This document shows positions 56,437 through 64,000 of a stretch of DNA of 64,000 bases, in pieces (position 1 is the first letter of the stretch; every line of letters begins with the position of its first letter). Source of the DNA: Rhodopseudomonas palustris (GTDB lineage: Bacteria; Pseudomonadota; Alphaproteobacteria; Rhizobiales; Xanthobacteraceae). A model generated the notes under the pieces. The model made no database searches and was not told where the DNA came from. It was given only the letters and a program-made list of their open reading frames with translations. Location of the stretch: assembly GCF_003031265.1 (NCBI RefSeq), contig NZ_CP019966.1, positions 3,286,001 to 3,350,000 of the forward strand, written 5' to 3'. Made by a program: the position numbers and the translations under genes.

Positions 56437-57423
56437 ATGAAGCAGCGAATTCTCGGCAGCAGCGGAATCAACGTCGGTGAGATCGGACTCGGCTGCATGG
56501 GGATGTCGCCGGAATTTTACGGCTCCTCTGATGATGCCTCATCGCTGCGCACGCTAGAGCATGCCTACGAACGCGGCGTCACGCTGTACGACACGGCCGA
56601 CATGTACGGCCGCGGTCACAATGAGCAACTGCTCTCATCGTTTCTGCGCGCGCACCCGGACGTGCGCATCGCCAGCAAATTCGGCATCGTCCGCCAGGAC
56701 AACGTGCTTGAGCGCACGATCGATAACTCGCCGGCCTACATCGTCCAGGCTTGCGACGCCTCGTTGAAGAGGCTTGGCGTCGAGATCATCGATCTGTACT
56801 ACGTGCATCGCATCGACACCAACCGGCCGATCGAGGAAACCATCGGCACGATGGCGCGGCTGGTCGAGGCCGGCAAAGTCCGCGCCCTCGGCATTTCGGA
56901 GTGTTCGGCGGCAACGCTGCGCCGGGCGCACGCGGTGCATCCGATCGCCGCGGTGCAGAGCGAGTACAGCCTGTGGACCCGCGATCCGGAAGCCGAAGTG
57001 CTGCCGACGTGCAACGAGCTCGGCATTGCCTTCGTGGCTTACTCCCCGCTTGGCCGCGGCATGCTGACGGGTACGATCAACGACGCCAGTAGCTTCGAAG
57101 TGAACGATTACCGCCGCCGTTCGCCGCGGTTCGTCGGCGACAATCTCGATGCCAATCTGAAGCTCGTGGAGAAGGTCCGGCAGCTCGCGGCCGCTAAACG
57201 CTGCACGCCGGCGCAGCTTGCGATCGCCTGGCTGCTGCACCAGAGCGATCGGATCATTCCGATCCCCGGTACGCGGCGGATCGCGACGCTGGATGAAAAC
57301 CTCGGTGCGTCCGAGGTGTCGCTGAGCGCGGATGACCTTGCGACCATCCGCGACGCGCTGCCGGCCGGCGCCGCCGTCGGCGCGCGCTACCCCGACAGTG
57401 CGCTGGCCGGCCTCAACGGCTGA
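56437..57423 (+). CDS. Aldo/keto reductase (AKR13-like)
   Basis: 328 residues, a TIM-barrel NADPH reductase with the tetrad visible as Asp and Tyr in TLYDTADMYGRGHNEQLL, Lys in IASKFG and His in IDLYYVHRID. It starts MKQRILGSSGINVGEIGLGCMGMS. Late segments include AYSPLGRGMLTG and IIPIPGTRRIATLDENLGA. It reduces aldehydes or ketones; the substrate is unknown. GGAG is about nine bases before the ATG at 56437. Confidence 0.94.
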   Translation: MKQRILGSSGINVGEIGLGCMGMSPEFYGSSDDASSLRTLEHAYERGVTLYDTADMYGRGHNEQLLSSFLRAHPDVRIASKFGIVRQDNVLERTIDNSPAYIVQACDASLKRLGVEIIDLYYVHRIDTNRPIEETIGTMARLVEAGKVRALGISECSAATLRRAHAVHPIAAVQSEYSLWTRDPEAEVLPTCNELGIAFVAYSPLGRGMLTGTINDASSFEVNDYRRRSPRFVGDNLDANLKLVEKVRQLAAAKRCTPAQLAIAWLLHQSDRIIPIPGTRRIATLDENLGASEVSLSADDLATIRDALPAGAAVGARYPDSALAGLNG

Positions 57424-57444
57424 GGCCGACCAGCGGAATTGAGA

Positions 57445-57861
57445 CTATGTCTTCGGAGCGGCGGCCGGCGCCTTGTCGAAGAAGCCGTTGTAGCAGGCGA
57501 GCCGCTCGTCCTCTTCCTTGAGCAGGCGACAATCCGCCGCAGTCTTGGCCGGCTTCGCTTTGGCACCCGCCTTGGTCGCCTTCGGTTTCGGCGGATACAC
57601 CGCATCGAAGCAATCCAGCCGCTCCTTGGTAGCGTCCTCGATCTCGACGCAGGCCTTCACCTGATCAGCAATCGACGGCTTGGCGGCCGCCGTGTGCTTG
57701 GCCGCCTTGTGGTCCTTCGGCTTGATTTGCACCAACGGCTGATCGCCCACCATCGGCGTCCCGTTGGTAGCGGCCGGCGCAGTGCCGGCAGCCGGTGCAT
57801 TGCTCTGCGCCAGCACCGCGCTCGACACGAGCAGCGCGGCAAGTACCATGATCGTTCTCAT
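57445..57861 (-). CDS. Secreted small protein with paired Cys/RLxCYD-like motifs
   Basis: 138 residues with a signal peptide (MRTIMVLAALLVSSAVLAQS), an Ala/Pro/Lys-rich linker and two related blocks: VKACVEIEDATKERLDCFDAVYP and AADCRLLKEEDERLACYNGFF. Each has two cysteines about 13-14 residues apart, probably disulfides, and the R-L-x-C-(F/Y)-(D/N) pattern known from several periplasmic proteins of unknown role. Likely periplasmic. The long open frame upstream to 58353 is spurious. Confidence 0.8.
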   Translation of the reverse strand: MRTIMVLAALLVSSAVLAQSNAPAAGTAPAATNGTPMVGDQPLVQIKPKDHKAAKHTAAAKPSIADQVKACVEIEDATKERLDCFDAVYPPKPKATKAGAKAKPAKTAADCRLLKEEDERLACYNGFFDKAPAAAPKT

Positions 57862-58087
57862 CGAAATCCCCGTCCCTTGCCCCGTACCACACGCGGCTGG
57901 CCGCCGCCCGCGGCGATGATCCTCAAACCGGAGCTGTCGGGTGCCGTCAAGCACGCCGGCTGCCGCAGCCCTGGTCCTTCCACCACTCAGCACGGCGTTG
58001 CGATTGCGGCAGGTTTTGGGCAAGCCCACTCGGCTCCACATCTGCCGCGACTGGCCAGATGAGCGCCGAGGCGCTACAGCAGCACCG

Positions 58088-58324
58088 ATGAAACGGATGC
58101 TGATCGTCCTTGCCGTCCTGATACCGGCCTCAGCCGGTGCGGAACCGCACAAATCGGCGGCGCCTGTGGCGCGCGCGGAACCGAGTAGCGCGCCGACGCG
58201 CCCACTCGCGTCCGGGCGAAATCCATGCTCGGCGTTCGGCCCGGGTTTCGTCCAGGTCGAAGGCGGCACAACCTGCGTCAAGCTCGGCGGCAGCATCAGC
58301 GTCGGGGCCGGCGTGCGCCGCTGA
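58088..58324 (+). CDS. Small secreted protein resembling the N-terminus of alphaproteobacterial porins
   Basis: 78 residues: signal peptide MKRMLIVLAVLIPASAGAEP, a 25-residue linker, then NPCSAFGPGFVQVEGGTTCVKLGG and a short end. Mature Nitrobacteraceae/Brucella-type porins begin with a C-x-x-(Y/F)-G-x-G-F-x-x-x-(P/E)-G-T-x-T-C-(L/V)-K-(L/V)-G-G disulfide block of the same shape. The barrel is missing. It may be a degraded porin or a member of a mini-protein family with this fold; the complete start and stop argue that it is made. Confidence 0.7.
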   Translation: MKRMLIVLAVLIPASAGAEPHKSAAPVARAEPSSAPTRPLASGRNPCSAFGPGFVQVEGGTTCVKLGGSISVGAGVRR

Positions 58325-58369
58325 CCCTCGGAGCCTTCCGGACTGGAACCCACCGGCTAATACCGGATT

Positions 58370-59017
58370 ATGGGTCTCATGACGTTTTTGCGACAGGTTC
58401 CCACCCAGACCGCGGCGGCCCCGCATCCGGCTGTCCGCTTCGCCCCACTGGCCGGGCTGACGCTGCTGCTGGCAGCGCCGGGCCTCGCCATCCAATTCGG
58501 GCTGCTGCCGTTCGAGTACCGGATGGGCGCCCTGATCGTGGTATCGGCCCTGTGCATTGGGCTGTGCCTGTGGGCGGGCTTCTCTTTCACCGAACTCGGC
58601 TTCGGGCGTCCGCACCAATGGCGGCATTGGCTTGGCGCACTAGCGGTCACCAGCCTTATCTCGGCGGTGATGCTGCTTCAGACCCGGTTGTTCAGTTTCG
58701 ACGCGCAGCCACTGGCCTGGCTCAGCTTCGCACCGTTCTACGTGCTGGTATCAAGTCCGTGCCAGGAAGTGGTGTGCCGCTCGATTCCGAAGCTGATCAC
58801 AGACCGGATGGAGCACGGCGGCTGGGCCTATGTGCTGTATTCGGCGGCGCTGTTCTCGCTGATCCACCTCTGCTACGGCGATCCGGCGCTACTACTCAAC
58901 ACCTTCCTGCTCGGCGTGGTGTGGGGATTTGTGTACTGGCGTACGCTCAACATCTGGCCGCTGATCGCCTCGCACGCCGCCGTCGGCACCCTCGCCTTTG
59001 CGCTCGGGCTTGCCTGA
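58370..59017 (+). CDS. CPBP-family-like intramembrane protease homologue
   Basis: 215 residues with about six membrane helices. The CPBP motifs are partly kept: the first motif reads QEVVCR where active members have EExxxR, the second is FSLIH (FxxxH), and the last His is in IASHAAVG without the usual following Asn/Asp. The family covers CAAX-type proteases and bacteriocin-related membrane proteins. The Gln for Glu change and the missing last residue raise the possibility of an inactive or altered enzyme. ATG at 58370 or 58379. Confidence 0.8.
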   Translation: MGLMTFLRQVPTQTAAAPHPAVRFAPLAGLTLLLAAPGLAIQFGLLPFEYRMGALIVVSALCIGLCLWAGFSFTELGFGRPHQWRHWLGALAVTSLISAVMLLQTRLFSFDAQPLAWLSFAPFYVLVSSPCQEVVCRSIPKLITDRMEHGGWAYVLYSAALFSLIHLCYGDPALLLNTFLLGVVWGFVYWRTLNIWPLIASHAAVGTLAFALGLA

Positions 59018-59026
59018 TCGGCGTCG

Positions 59027-60889
59027 TCAGATCTCGAGCTGCGTCCCAAGCTCGACCACACGGTCGGTCGGAATCTTGAAGAAGGTCGTCGCCCGCGTCG
59101 CGTTCAGCGTCATGAACGTGAACAGCCGCTCGCGCCACAGCGCCATGCCGGGATTGAGGCTCGGCACGTAGGTTTCGCGGCTCAGGAAGAACGAGGTCGA
59201 CATCATGTTGAACTCGTGCCCGAACTGTTTGCACAGCGAAAGCGCGGCCGGAACGTCCGGCGTCTGCATGAAGCCGTAGCGGATGATCAGGCGATGGAAG
59301 CCGTCGCCGATATCGGTCATATGCACGCGCTCGCTGTCCGGCACGTAGGGCGTTTCGGCCGTACTCACCGTCGTCAGGATGACCCGCTGATGGACGGTCT
59401 GATTGTGTTTCAGATTATGCAGCAGCGCCGGCGGCACGCCATCGGTCGCGGCGGTCAGAAACACTGCCGTGCCCCGGGCGCGCGACACGTTCGGCCCAAG
59501 CGCGCGCAGCACCACGTCCAGCGGCACCGCTTGTTTCTTGAGTTGCTTGCGCACCAGCGCTCGCCCACGCCGCCAAGTCGTCAGCACCGTGAACGAGATG
59601 AAGCCGATGAACAGCGGGAACCAGCCACCCTGCGCGACCTTGATGATGTTGGCGGCGAAGAACGCGAAGTCGAGCAGCAGCAGCGTGCCGATCACCACCG
59701 CGACCACGGCCGGGTGCCACCGCCACAGCAGAGCGGCAACGAACGACACCAGGATGGTGTCGATCATCATCGTGCCAGTCACGGCGATGCCGTAGGCCGC
59801 CGCCAGATTGCTCGATGACTGGAAGCCCACCACCAGCGCCATCACCGCGAGATAGAGCGTCCAGTTGGTGAACGGCACGTAGATCTGCCCCGCCTCTTCG
59901 CCCGAGGTGTGGACGATCGTCATCCGCGGCAGCAGGCCGAGCTGGATCGCCTGCCGCGCCACCGAGTAGGCGCCGGAGATCACCGCCTGCGACGCGATCA
60001 CGGTCGCCAGCGTCGCCAGCCCGACCATCGGCACCACCATCCATTCCGGCCCAAGCCGGAAGAACGGGTTCTGGATCGCCGACGGATCGTGGATCAGCAG
60101 AGCGCCCTGGCCGAAATAGTTCAGCAGCAGCGCCGGCAGCACCAGGCCGAACCAGGCCAGCCGGATCGGAAAGCGGCCGAAGTGCCCCATGTCGGTGTAC
60201 AGCGCCTCACCGCCGGTGACGGCCAGCACCACCGAGCCGAGTGCGTAGAAGCTCATCAGCGGATGACGGAACACGAATTCGATCGCGAAGGTGGGGCTGA
60301 TCGCTTCGAGCACTTCGGGCGCATGCACGATGTTGGCGATCCCGAGCAAGGCCAGCGTCAGGAACCACAGGCACATGACCGGGCCGAACAGCCGCCCGAC
60401 CAATCCGGTGCCGCGCGACTGGATGGCAAACAGCAAAGTCAGCACCACGGCCGTGATCGGCACCACATAGGCCTTCAGGTCCGGCGTGACGACTTCGAGG
60501 CCTTCCACGGCGCTCAGCACCGAAATCGCCGGCGTGATCATGCTGTCGCCGTAGAACAACGCGGCGGCGATCACCCCGAGCATCATCAGCGGATAGTGCA
60601 CGCGGCGTCCGCGCGTCAGTTCGGTCACCAGCGCCAAAAGCGCCAGGCTGCCACCCTCGCCGTGGTTGTCGGCGCGCATGATGACGATGACGTACTTCAC
60701 CGTCACCAGCAGCATCACCGTCCAGAACACCAGCGACAGCACGCCGAAGATGTTGTCCGGCGTCACCGGAATCGGGTGGTGGCCGGCGAAGGTTTCTTTC
60801 AGGGCGTAGAGCGGGCTGGTGCCGATGTCGCCGAACACGACTCCGATGGCACTGACCAGGAGACCGATGCCCTTCTTCTGCTGGCTCAT
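59027..60889 (-). CDS. kup: Second Kup potassium uptake protein
   Basis: 620 residues with about 12 helices: [64 protein letters not shown], and a soluble C-terminal domain ([32 protein letters not shown]). It has a similar sequence to the kup at 29712 but is clearly diverged, so it is an older paralogue. It stands alone, converging on the CPBP gene with nine bases between stops, and no CCTATA motif was seen upstream. Confidence 0.95.
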   Translation of the reverse strand: MSQQKKGIGLLVSAIGVVFGDIGTSPLYALKETFAGHHPIPVTPDNIFGVLSLVFWTVMLLVTVKYVIVIMRADNHGEGGSLALLALVTELTRGRRVHYPLMMLGVIAAALFYGDSMITPAISVLSAVEGLEVVTPDLKAYVVPITAVVLTLLFAIQSRGTGLVGRLFGPVMCLWFLTLALLGIANIVHAPEVLEAISPTFAIEFVFRHPLMSFYALGSVVLAVTGGEALYTDMGHFGRFPIRLAWFGLVLPALLLNYFGQGALLIHDPSAIQNPFFRLGPEWMVVPMVGLATLATVIASQAVISGAYSVARQAIQLGLLPRMTIVHTSGEEAGQIYVPFTNWTLYLAVMALVVGFQSSSNLAAAYGIAVTGTMMIDTILVSFVAALLWRWHPAVVAVVIGTLLLLDFAFFAANIIKVAQGGWFPLFIGFISFTVLTTWRRGRALVRKQLKKQAVPLDVVLRALGPNVSRARGTAVFLTAATDGVPPALLHNLKHNQTVHQRVILTTVSTAETPYVPDSERVHMTDIGDGFHRLIIRYGFMQTPDVPAALSLCKQFGHEFNMMSTSFFLSRETYVPSLNPGMALWRERLFTFMTLNATRATTFFKIPTDRVVELGTQLEI

Positions 60890-61149
60890 TGCCTATCCTC
60901 GGGCCGCCTGGGCGGATGCAATAGACGCGGGGCACAGCACCTGCCGCGCGGGCGCCGCAGCCGGACCAAGAGCCGGCGCGCTGCGCCGATGTCCCCGGGG
61001 CAGCACTCGAAATCGGTCCCGCGTCTGTTGCATGAAGGCTACGCCCCTTGATTGACCTGGATCAGGGGCGCGCGGCGCCGCCGCTCCAGGACGTGGTCGA
61101 GTGTGTGTTGATTCGGTTGAAGCCAGTCAGGCGCGGCTGCGTCGATTGC

Positions 61150-61989
61150 CTAGAAGCATAGGTTTGTCACCATGTTTCCGCGCTTGTCCTTAAGCACATA
61201 GGGGCAATCGCTCCGCTTCAGCGCCGCCTTGGCGTCGGCATTGCCGAGCGCGGCAGCCTTCTCGTAGTACGCTTTGGCCGCGTCACTGTCCTTCGGACCG
61301 CCGCGGCCGGCCTGGGCGAACGCGCCCATTTGCAGCAGAGCACCGGGGTGGCCCTGCCCCGCCGCCTTCTCGAACAGAGCTCGCGCGCCGACGTCGTCTT
61401 TCGGACCGCCGATACCGTCGGCCAACATCATGCCGAGCTGATATTGCGCCTCGGCGTTACTCTCCGCGCCCTTGGCAAGCAAGGCTCGGGTTTTCACGGG
61501 GTCGGACGACGCCCCACCGCCGAGCGCCGCCAGGTTGCTGATACCGCGCGGGTTGCCCGCGGCCGCAGCACGCTCCAGGAGCTGCCGCGCCTTGGCATCG
61601 TCTTTCGGCAGCCCGACGCCGGTCGCGTAAGCCACGCCGAGTTCGACCATGGCAGCGCTCGAGCCCTTGTCCGCGGCCTTACGATAAGCGGCCATCGCCT
61701 CGGCGCTCTGCCCGCCGGCCGCATAGGCACGACCGAGCGCGTACATCGCCCGGCGCGATCCGGCGGAAGCAACACGGCAGTACTTGATGGCGGTCGCGAC
61801 ATCGCCGGGCGCGATCTCGATCACGCCTTTCGCGTCGGCGGGCTTGTCGGGATCGGCCGGGTCAGCGGCGATCCGATCGCACAACACCAGATCAGCCGAC
61901 TGCGCGTGTGCGGAGGTGATCGCGCCCCCAAGTAACAGCGCGAGCAGGACAGCCGACCCGCCGGCGGCCCACGATCTCGTCATCATCAT
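61150..61989 (-). CDS. Secreted Sel1-repeat protein
   Basis: 279 residues: signal peptide (SAVLLALLLGGAITSAHAQS), then about five Sel1-like helical repeats of some 36 residues, such as AMVELGVAYATGVGLPKDDAKARQLLERAAAAGN and AQYQLGMMLADGIGGPKDDVGARALFEKAAGQGH. These form solenoid scaffolds for protein contacts, here in the periplasm. Cysteines at the beginning (LVLCDRI, IKYCRV) and end (RSDCPYV, TNLCF) may form disulfides. Partner unknown. Confidence 0.9.
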   Translation of the reverse strand: MMMTRSWAAGGSAVLLALLLGGAITSAHAQSADLVLCDRIAADPADPDKPADAKGVIEIAPGDVATAIKYCRVASAGSRRAMYALGRAYAAGGQSAEAMAAYRKAADKGSSAAMVELGVAYATGVGLPKDDAKARQLLERAAAAGNPRGISNLAALGGGASSDPVKTRALLAKGAESNAEAQYQLGMMLADGIGGPKDDVGARALFEKAAGQGHPGALLQMGAFAQAGRGGPKDSDAAKAYYEKAAALGNADAKAALKRSDCPYVLKDKRGNMVTNLCF

Positions 61990-62285
61990 TCATCCCCAAA
62001 CACGCGGGCCGCGCCGGCCCCCGGCAAGCAGCCCCCGGCCGCCACAGGCAGCCTCGATCGGGCGCAATCTAGCCAATCCCCACGCAGGTTTAAACTGACC
62101 CGGCGCGACAAAGGATTGTGGAGGAGACCCGCGGGCCGTCGAAAACCGACTTGCCGCAAGCATCAGGATGGGCATCGGGCCCCGGCTTTTCCCCTGCGTC
62201 AGCCGCTCGATCGGGCCAACCCCGTGTCGGAACTATTGCATTTGCGCGTCGTTCAAGCCGGCAGTCTCAGCCAAGGAAGAACCTA

Positions 62286-62459
62286 ATGACGATTTTGAAA
62301 TGGGCGCTGATCTTTCTGGTCGTTTCGATCATCGCCGGCATCTTCGGATTCACCGGAATTTCCGCCGCGTCTGCCGACATCGCGCGGATTCTGTTCTACA
62401 TCTTCGTGGTGATTTTCGTCGTGCTGCTGATTCTCGGATTCACGATCTTCAGAGCCTAA
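62286..62459 (+). CDS. DUF1328 (UPF0391) small membrane protein
   Basis: 57 residues with two helices ([19 protein letters not shown] and [23 protein letters not shown]). The [13 protein letters not shown] link is the family mark. It is often stress-induced, but no function is proven. AAGGAAG lies a few bases before the ATG at 62286. Confidence 0.93.
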   Translation: MTILKWALIFLVVSIIAGIFGFTGISAASADIARILFYIFVVIFVVLLILGFTIFRA

Positions 62460-62634
62460 TCAGTACGCAGCGCCCTGCGCTTCGGCGCAGGGCAGCCATG
62501 ATCTGCTCCCTGTTTGATCTGCCGCAAGCGGTGGTCCGCCACCTTCGACCAAGGTCCGGTTCGCGTCGCCGATATTCAATATTGCAATGCAACATCGGCT
62601 CCACTAGGTAAACGCACTCAACCCGGGGCCGTCG

Positions 62635-62931
62635 ATGAGCGAAGACTGGAATACCAAATATGGCGTGCGGCGCGTGCGACGCGACCCGCCGACTCTTGAA
62701 GAAGCGATCTTTGCGGCGGCCGGCATCACCGACGACGTTGACTCGCAGGCGGAGATTGCCGCGTCCCTGATGGGGATGCCGATCGAAGCCGTGTTGAAGG
62801 AAGTCCGGAAGTCGGCCCGTGCCTCGGCACGAACTTCGCGGGTGATCACCGGCGAACAGGGCTTCCAGCGCTCTGTCGTGGTTGAGCGCCGGGTGTCGCG
62901 CCGGATCGTCGGTAACGACAAGCGGATCTGA
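62635..62931 (+). CDS. Small conserved-looking hypothetical protein
   Basis: 98 residues beginning MSEDWNTKYGVRRVRRDPPTLEEAIFAAAGITDD, with a regular helical middle (QAEIAASLMGMPIEAVLKEVRKSARASARTSRVI) and a basic C-terminus (VVERRVSRRIVGNDKRI). No known domain is recognised. The lack of a better frame, sensible composition and a strong terminator just after it (62982-63010) support a real gene. It could be a small nucleic-acid- or protein-binding adaptor. Confidence 0.75.
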   Translation: MSEDWNTKYGVRRVRRDPPTLEEAIFAAAGITDDVDSQAEIAASLMGMPIEAVLKEVRKSARASARTSRVITGEQGFQRSVVVERRVSRRIVGNDKRI

Positions 62932-62981
62932 CCGGCATTCGCGCTCGGCCGTTCGAGCGCACCAGCCTCTGACCAAAAAAG

Positions 62982-63010
62982 AACGCCGCGAGCTGTTAGC
63001 ACGCGGCGTT
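62982..63010. terminator. Bidirectional rho-independent terminator
   Basis: Arms AACGCCGCG (62982-62990) and CGCGGCGTT (63002-63010) with an 11-base loop; AAAAAA before and GTTGTTTT after give a T-run for either strand. It separates the small plus-strand gene from the minus-strand GNAT. Confidence 0.85.
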
Positions 63011-63032
63011 GTTGTTTTGTGCAGCCGGATCG

Positions 63033-63656
63033 TCAGGCCGCGCGATTGAAGCCCGACATTCTCAGAAACAGGTTCCAGCAAGCCTGATTGAAGGAGATCA
63101 GCGCATTGGCCGCGCCGCCCGGAATGTCGATCGAGCGCGCGGGCGCGACCGTGTCCGCCTCGTGCTGGAGATCGATCGTGCCGGTCGATTCGCCCTGGCG
63201 GAAGGTCAGGTGCGCGCCGAACTTGTTAGCGAGCGCGCGCATCGCCTGGTTCTGCGAGCCGGTGGTGATCCGCAGCTTCTCGTAGCCGAGCGAGCGTGCG
63301 ACCTCCATCAGCTGCTTGAACAGGATGCTGCCGATGCCCTTGCGGCGCAGATGGCTTTCCACGCTGAAGGCGATTTCGGGAAGCGAGTCGATGTGCAGAT
63401 CGGGCTGATGCAGCTCAGCAGCCGCATGCACAGAGCCGTCTTCCGCAAAGAATGCGATGATGATGGTGCCGTCGCCGCCGCACTTCATGGCGTAGCGATC
63501 GATGAAGCCTTCGTCGGCGAAGCCATTGAAGCGATCGCGCCGGCTTTCGGCATCGAGGCGCAACAGGTGATCCCGCAGCAGCGGCAGCTCTTGATTGATC
63601 AGGGATCGGATCGTCCCTTTTGAGCCGGTGAGATCGGCGATGAGAGCGTCGTGCAT
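63033..63656 (-). CDS. GNAT-family N-acetyltransferase with long C-terminal tail
   Basis: 207 residues. GNAT core: LRDHLLRLDAESRRDRFNGFADEGFIDRYA, AAELHQPDLHIDSLPEIAFSVESHLRRKGIGSILFKQLMEVARSLGYEKLRI. The acetyl-CoA loop is RRKGIGS. The remaining 60 residues (IDIPGGAANALISFNQACWNLFLRMSGFNRAA) form a tail not typical of minimal GNATs. Substrate unknown. A 19-bp inverted repeat lies 62 bases upstream of the start. Confidence 0.9.
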   Translation of the reverse strand: MHDALIADLTGSKGTIRSLINQELPLLRDHLLRLDAESRRDRFNGFADEGFIDRYAMKCGGDGTIIIAFFAEDGSVHAAAELHQPDLHIDSLPEIAFSVESHLRRKGIGSILFKQLMEVARSLGYEKLRITTGSQNQAMRALANKFGAHLTFRQGESTGTIDLQHEADTVAPARSIDIPGGAANALISFNQACWNLFLRMSGFNRAA

Positions 63657-63717
63657 AAGTCTTCTCTCCTCTCGGGATGACCCTCAAGGAGGCGTTCTCT
63701 TCCCTAGACAGAAGTCA

Positions 63718-63736
63718 TATTGTGCATTGCACAATA
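63718..63736. promoter_or_regulatory. 19-bp inverted repeat upstream of the GNAT gene
   Basis: Arms TATTGTGCA and TGCACAATA around a single T, in an AT-rich patch where the GNAT promoter should be. A probable repressor or activator site. Confidence 0.5.
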
Positions 63737-63909
63737 ATATTCAAGACCCATTCGCAGGCGACGCCTAGGAAAGAACGGCAGAGAGCCCTCGAACTTTCGC
63801 AAAACCTATCTAAACTAAGGCGGTTAAGGAAGCTTGAGGCAGCGCAAACGGTGCTCGGGGAGCGGTTTTGCGTCGCACCCTCGTAATCTTACAGAGGGCT
63901 CAAACCTTA

Positions 63910-64000
63910 TCATAGCACCATCTGCGTCTGCGTGACCACGGCCACCAGTTTGCCGTCCTCGGTCTCGATTCGGGTCTGCCACACCTGGGTCCGCCGTCCG
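63910..64000 (-). CDS. PaaI-type hotdog thioesterase, C-terminal fragment
   Basis: Only the last 29 codons are inside the window: RRTQVWQTRIETEDGKLVAV then VTQTQMVL before the stop. The pattern G-R-R-T-x-V-W-x-(T/V)-x-I with a closing TQTQMVL is typical of PaaI/YdiI acyl-CoA thioesterases. The rest lies to the right of the window. Confidence 0.7.
   Translation of the reverse strand, partial: GRRTQVWQTRIETEDGKLVAVVTQTQMVL

Noticed and set aside
63677..63886. 69-codon plus-strand frame upstream of the GNAT gene
   Set aside because: Composition is not protein-like, and it covers the probable promoter and inverted repeat of the GNAT gene.

Overview
The window is almost certainly from Rhodopseudomonas palustris or a very close relative (Alphaproteobacteria, Hyphomicrobiales/Nitrobacteraceae). 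The evidence is the high GC content, two LH2 antenna gene pairs flanking an array of two tandem bacteriophytochromes with their response regulators, Kdp and Kup potassium transport genes, and the short palindromic repeats typical of this group. No rRNA, tRNA or CRISPR array was recognised.

Left part (1-16.3 kb). A partial DMT exporter and the B12-dependent class II ribonucleotide reductase nrdJ come first. A visibly AT-richer OLD-type ATPase/TOPRIM gene follows, preceded by a perfect 28-bp palindrome. From 7.1 to 10.3 kb lies an accessory patch: a DUF4160/DUF2442 pair, a small orphan protein, an orphan HicB antitoxin, a catB-type acetyltransferase and five copies of an ~86-bp palindromic repeat placed mostly at gene 3' ends. 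Then come a diguanylate cyclase, an NAD(P)-binding oxidoreductase, a tautomerase-fold isomerase, a GNAT, a quinone oxidoreductase, a DUF4142 protein and a TRIC/UPF0126 membrane protein.

Middle part (16.3-32 kb). A LysR regulator diverges from dabB-dabA, a DAB-type inorganic carbon uptake system. Convergent to it is a complete kdp operon, read right to left: a 27-codon membrane peptide, then kdpF-A-B-C-D-E, with a kup gene upstream. The kdp and kup upstream regions share a CCTATA-type motif at nearly the same distance from the first start codon.

Light-sensing part (32-41.7 kb). Two pucBA pairs face each other around a gene for a protein ending in five 16-residue SGTPLL-type repeats. Beside them, reading rightwards, are a LuxR-type response regulator, bphP2, bphP3, a single-domain response regulator and a receiver-kinase hybrid, the last four in a tightly overlapping operon. 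Both LH2 alpha chains carry Phe-Met where high-light LH2 has Tyr-Trp, which suggests blue-shifted low-light antenna. This matches what I recall of the LH4/phytochrome locus of R. palustris.

Right part (41.7-64 kb). A cyoABCD quinol oxidase diverges from a three-gene operon: class II glutamine amidotransferase, NAGGN-type asparagine-synthase-like amidotransferase and carboxylate-amine ligase. Next are an RND adaptor/pump pair divergent from a TetR regulator with two palindromic operators, a second diguanylate cyclase, an aldo/keto reductase, several small secreted or membrane proteins, a CPBP-like membrane protein, a second kup, a Sel1-repeat protein, DUF1328, a small conserved protein, a GNAT and a partial PaaI-type thioesterase at the right edge.
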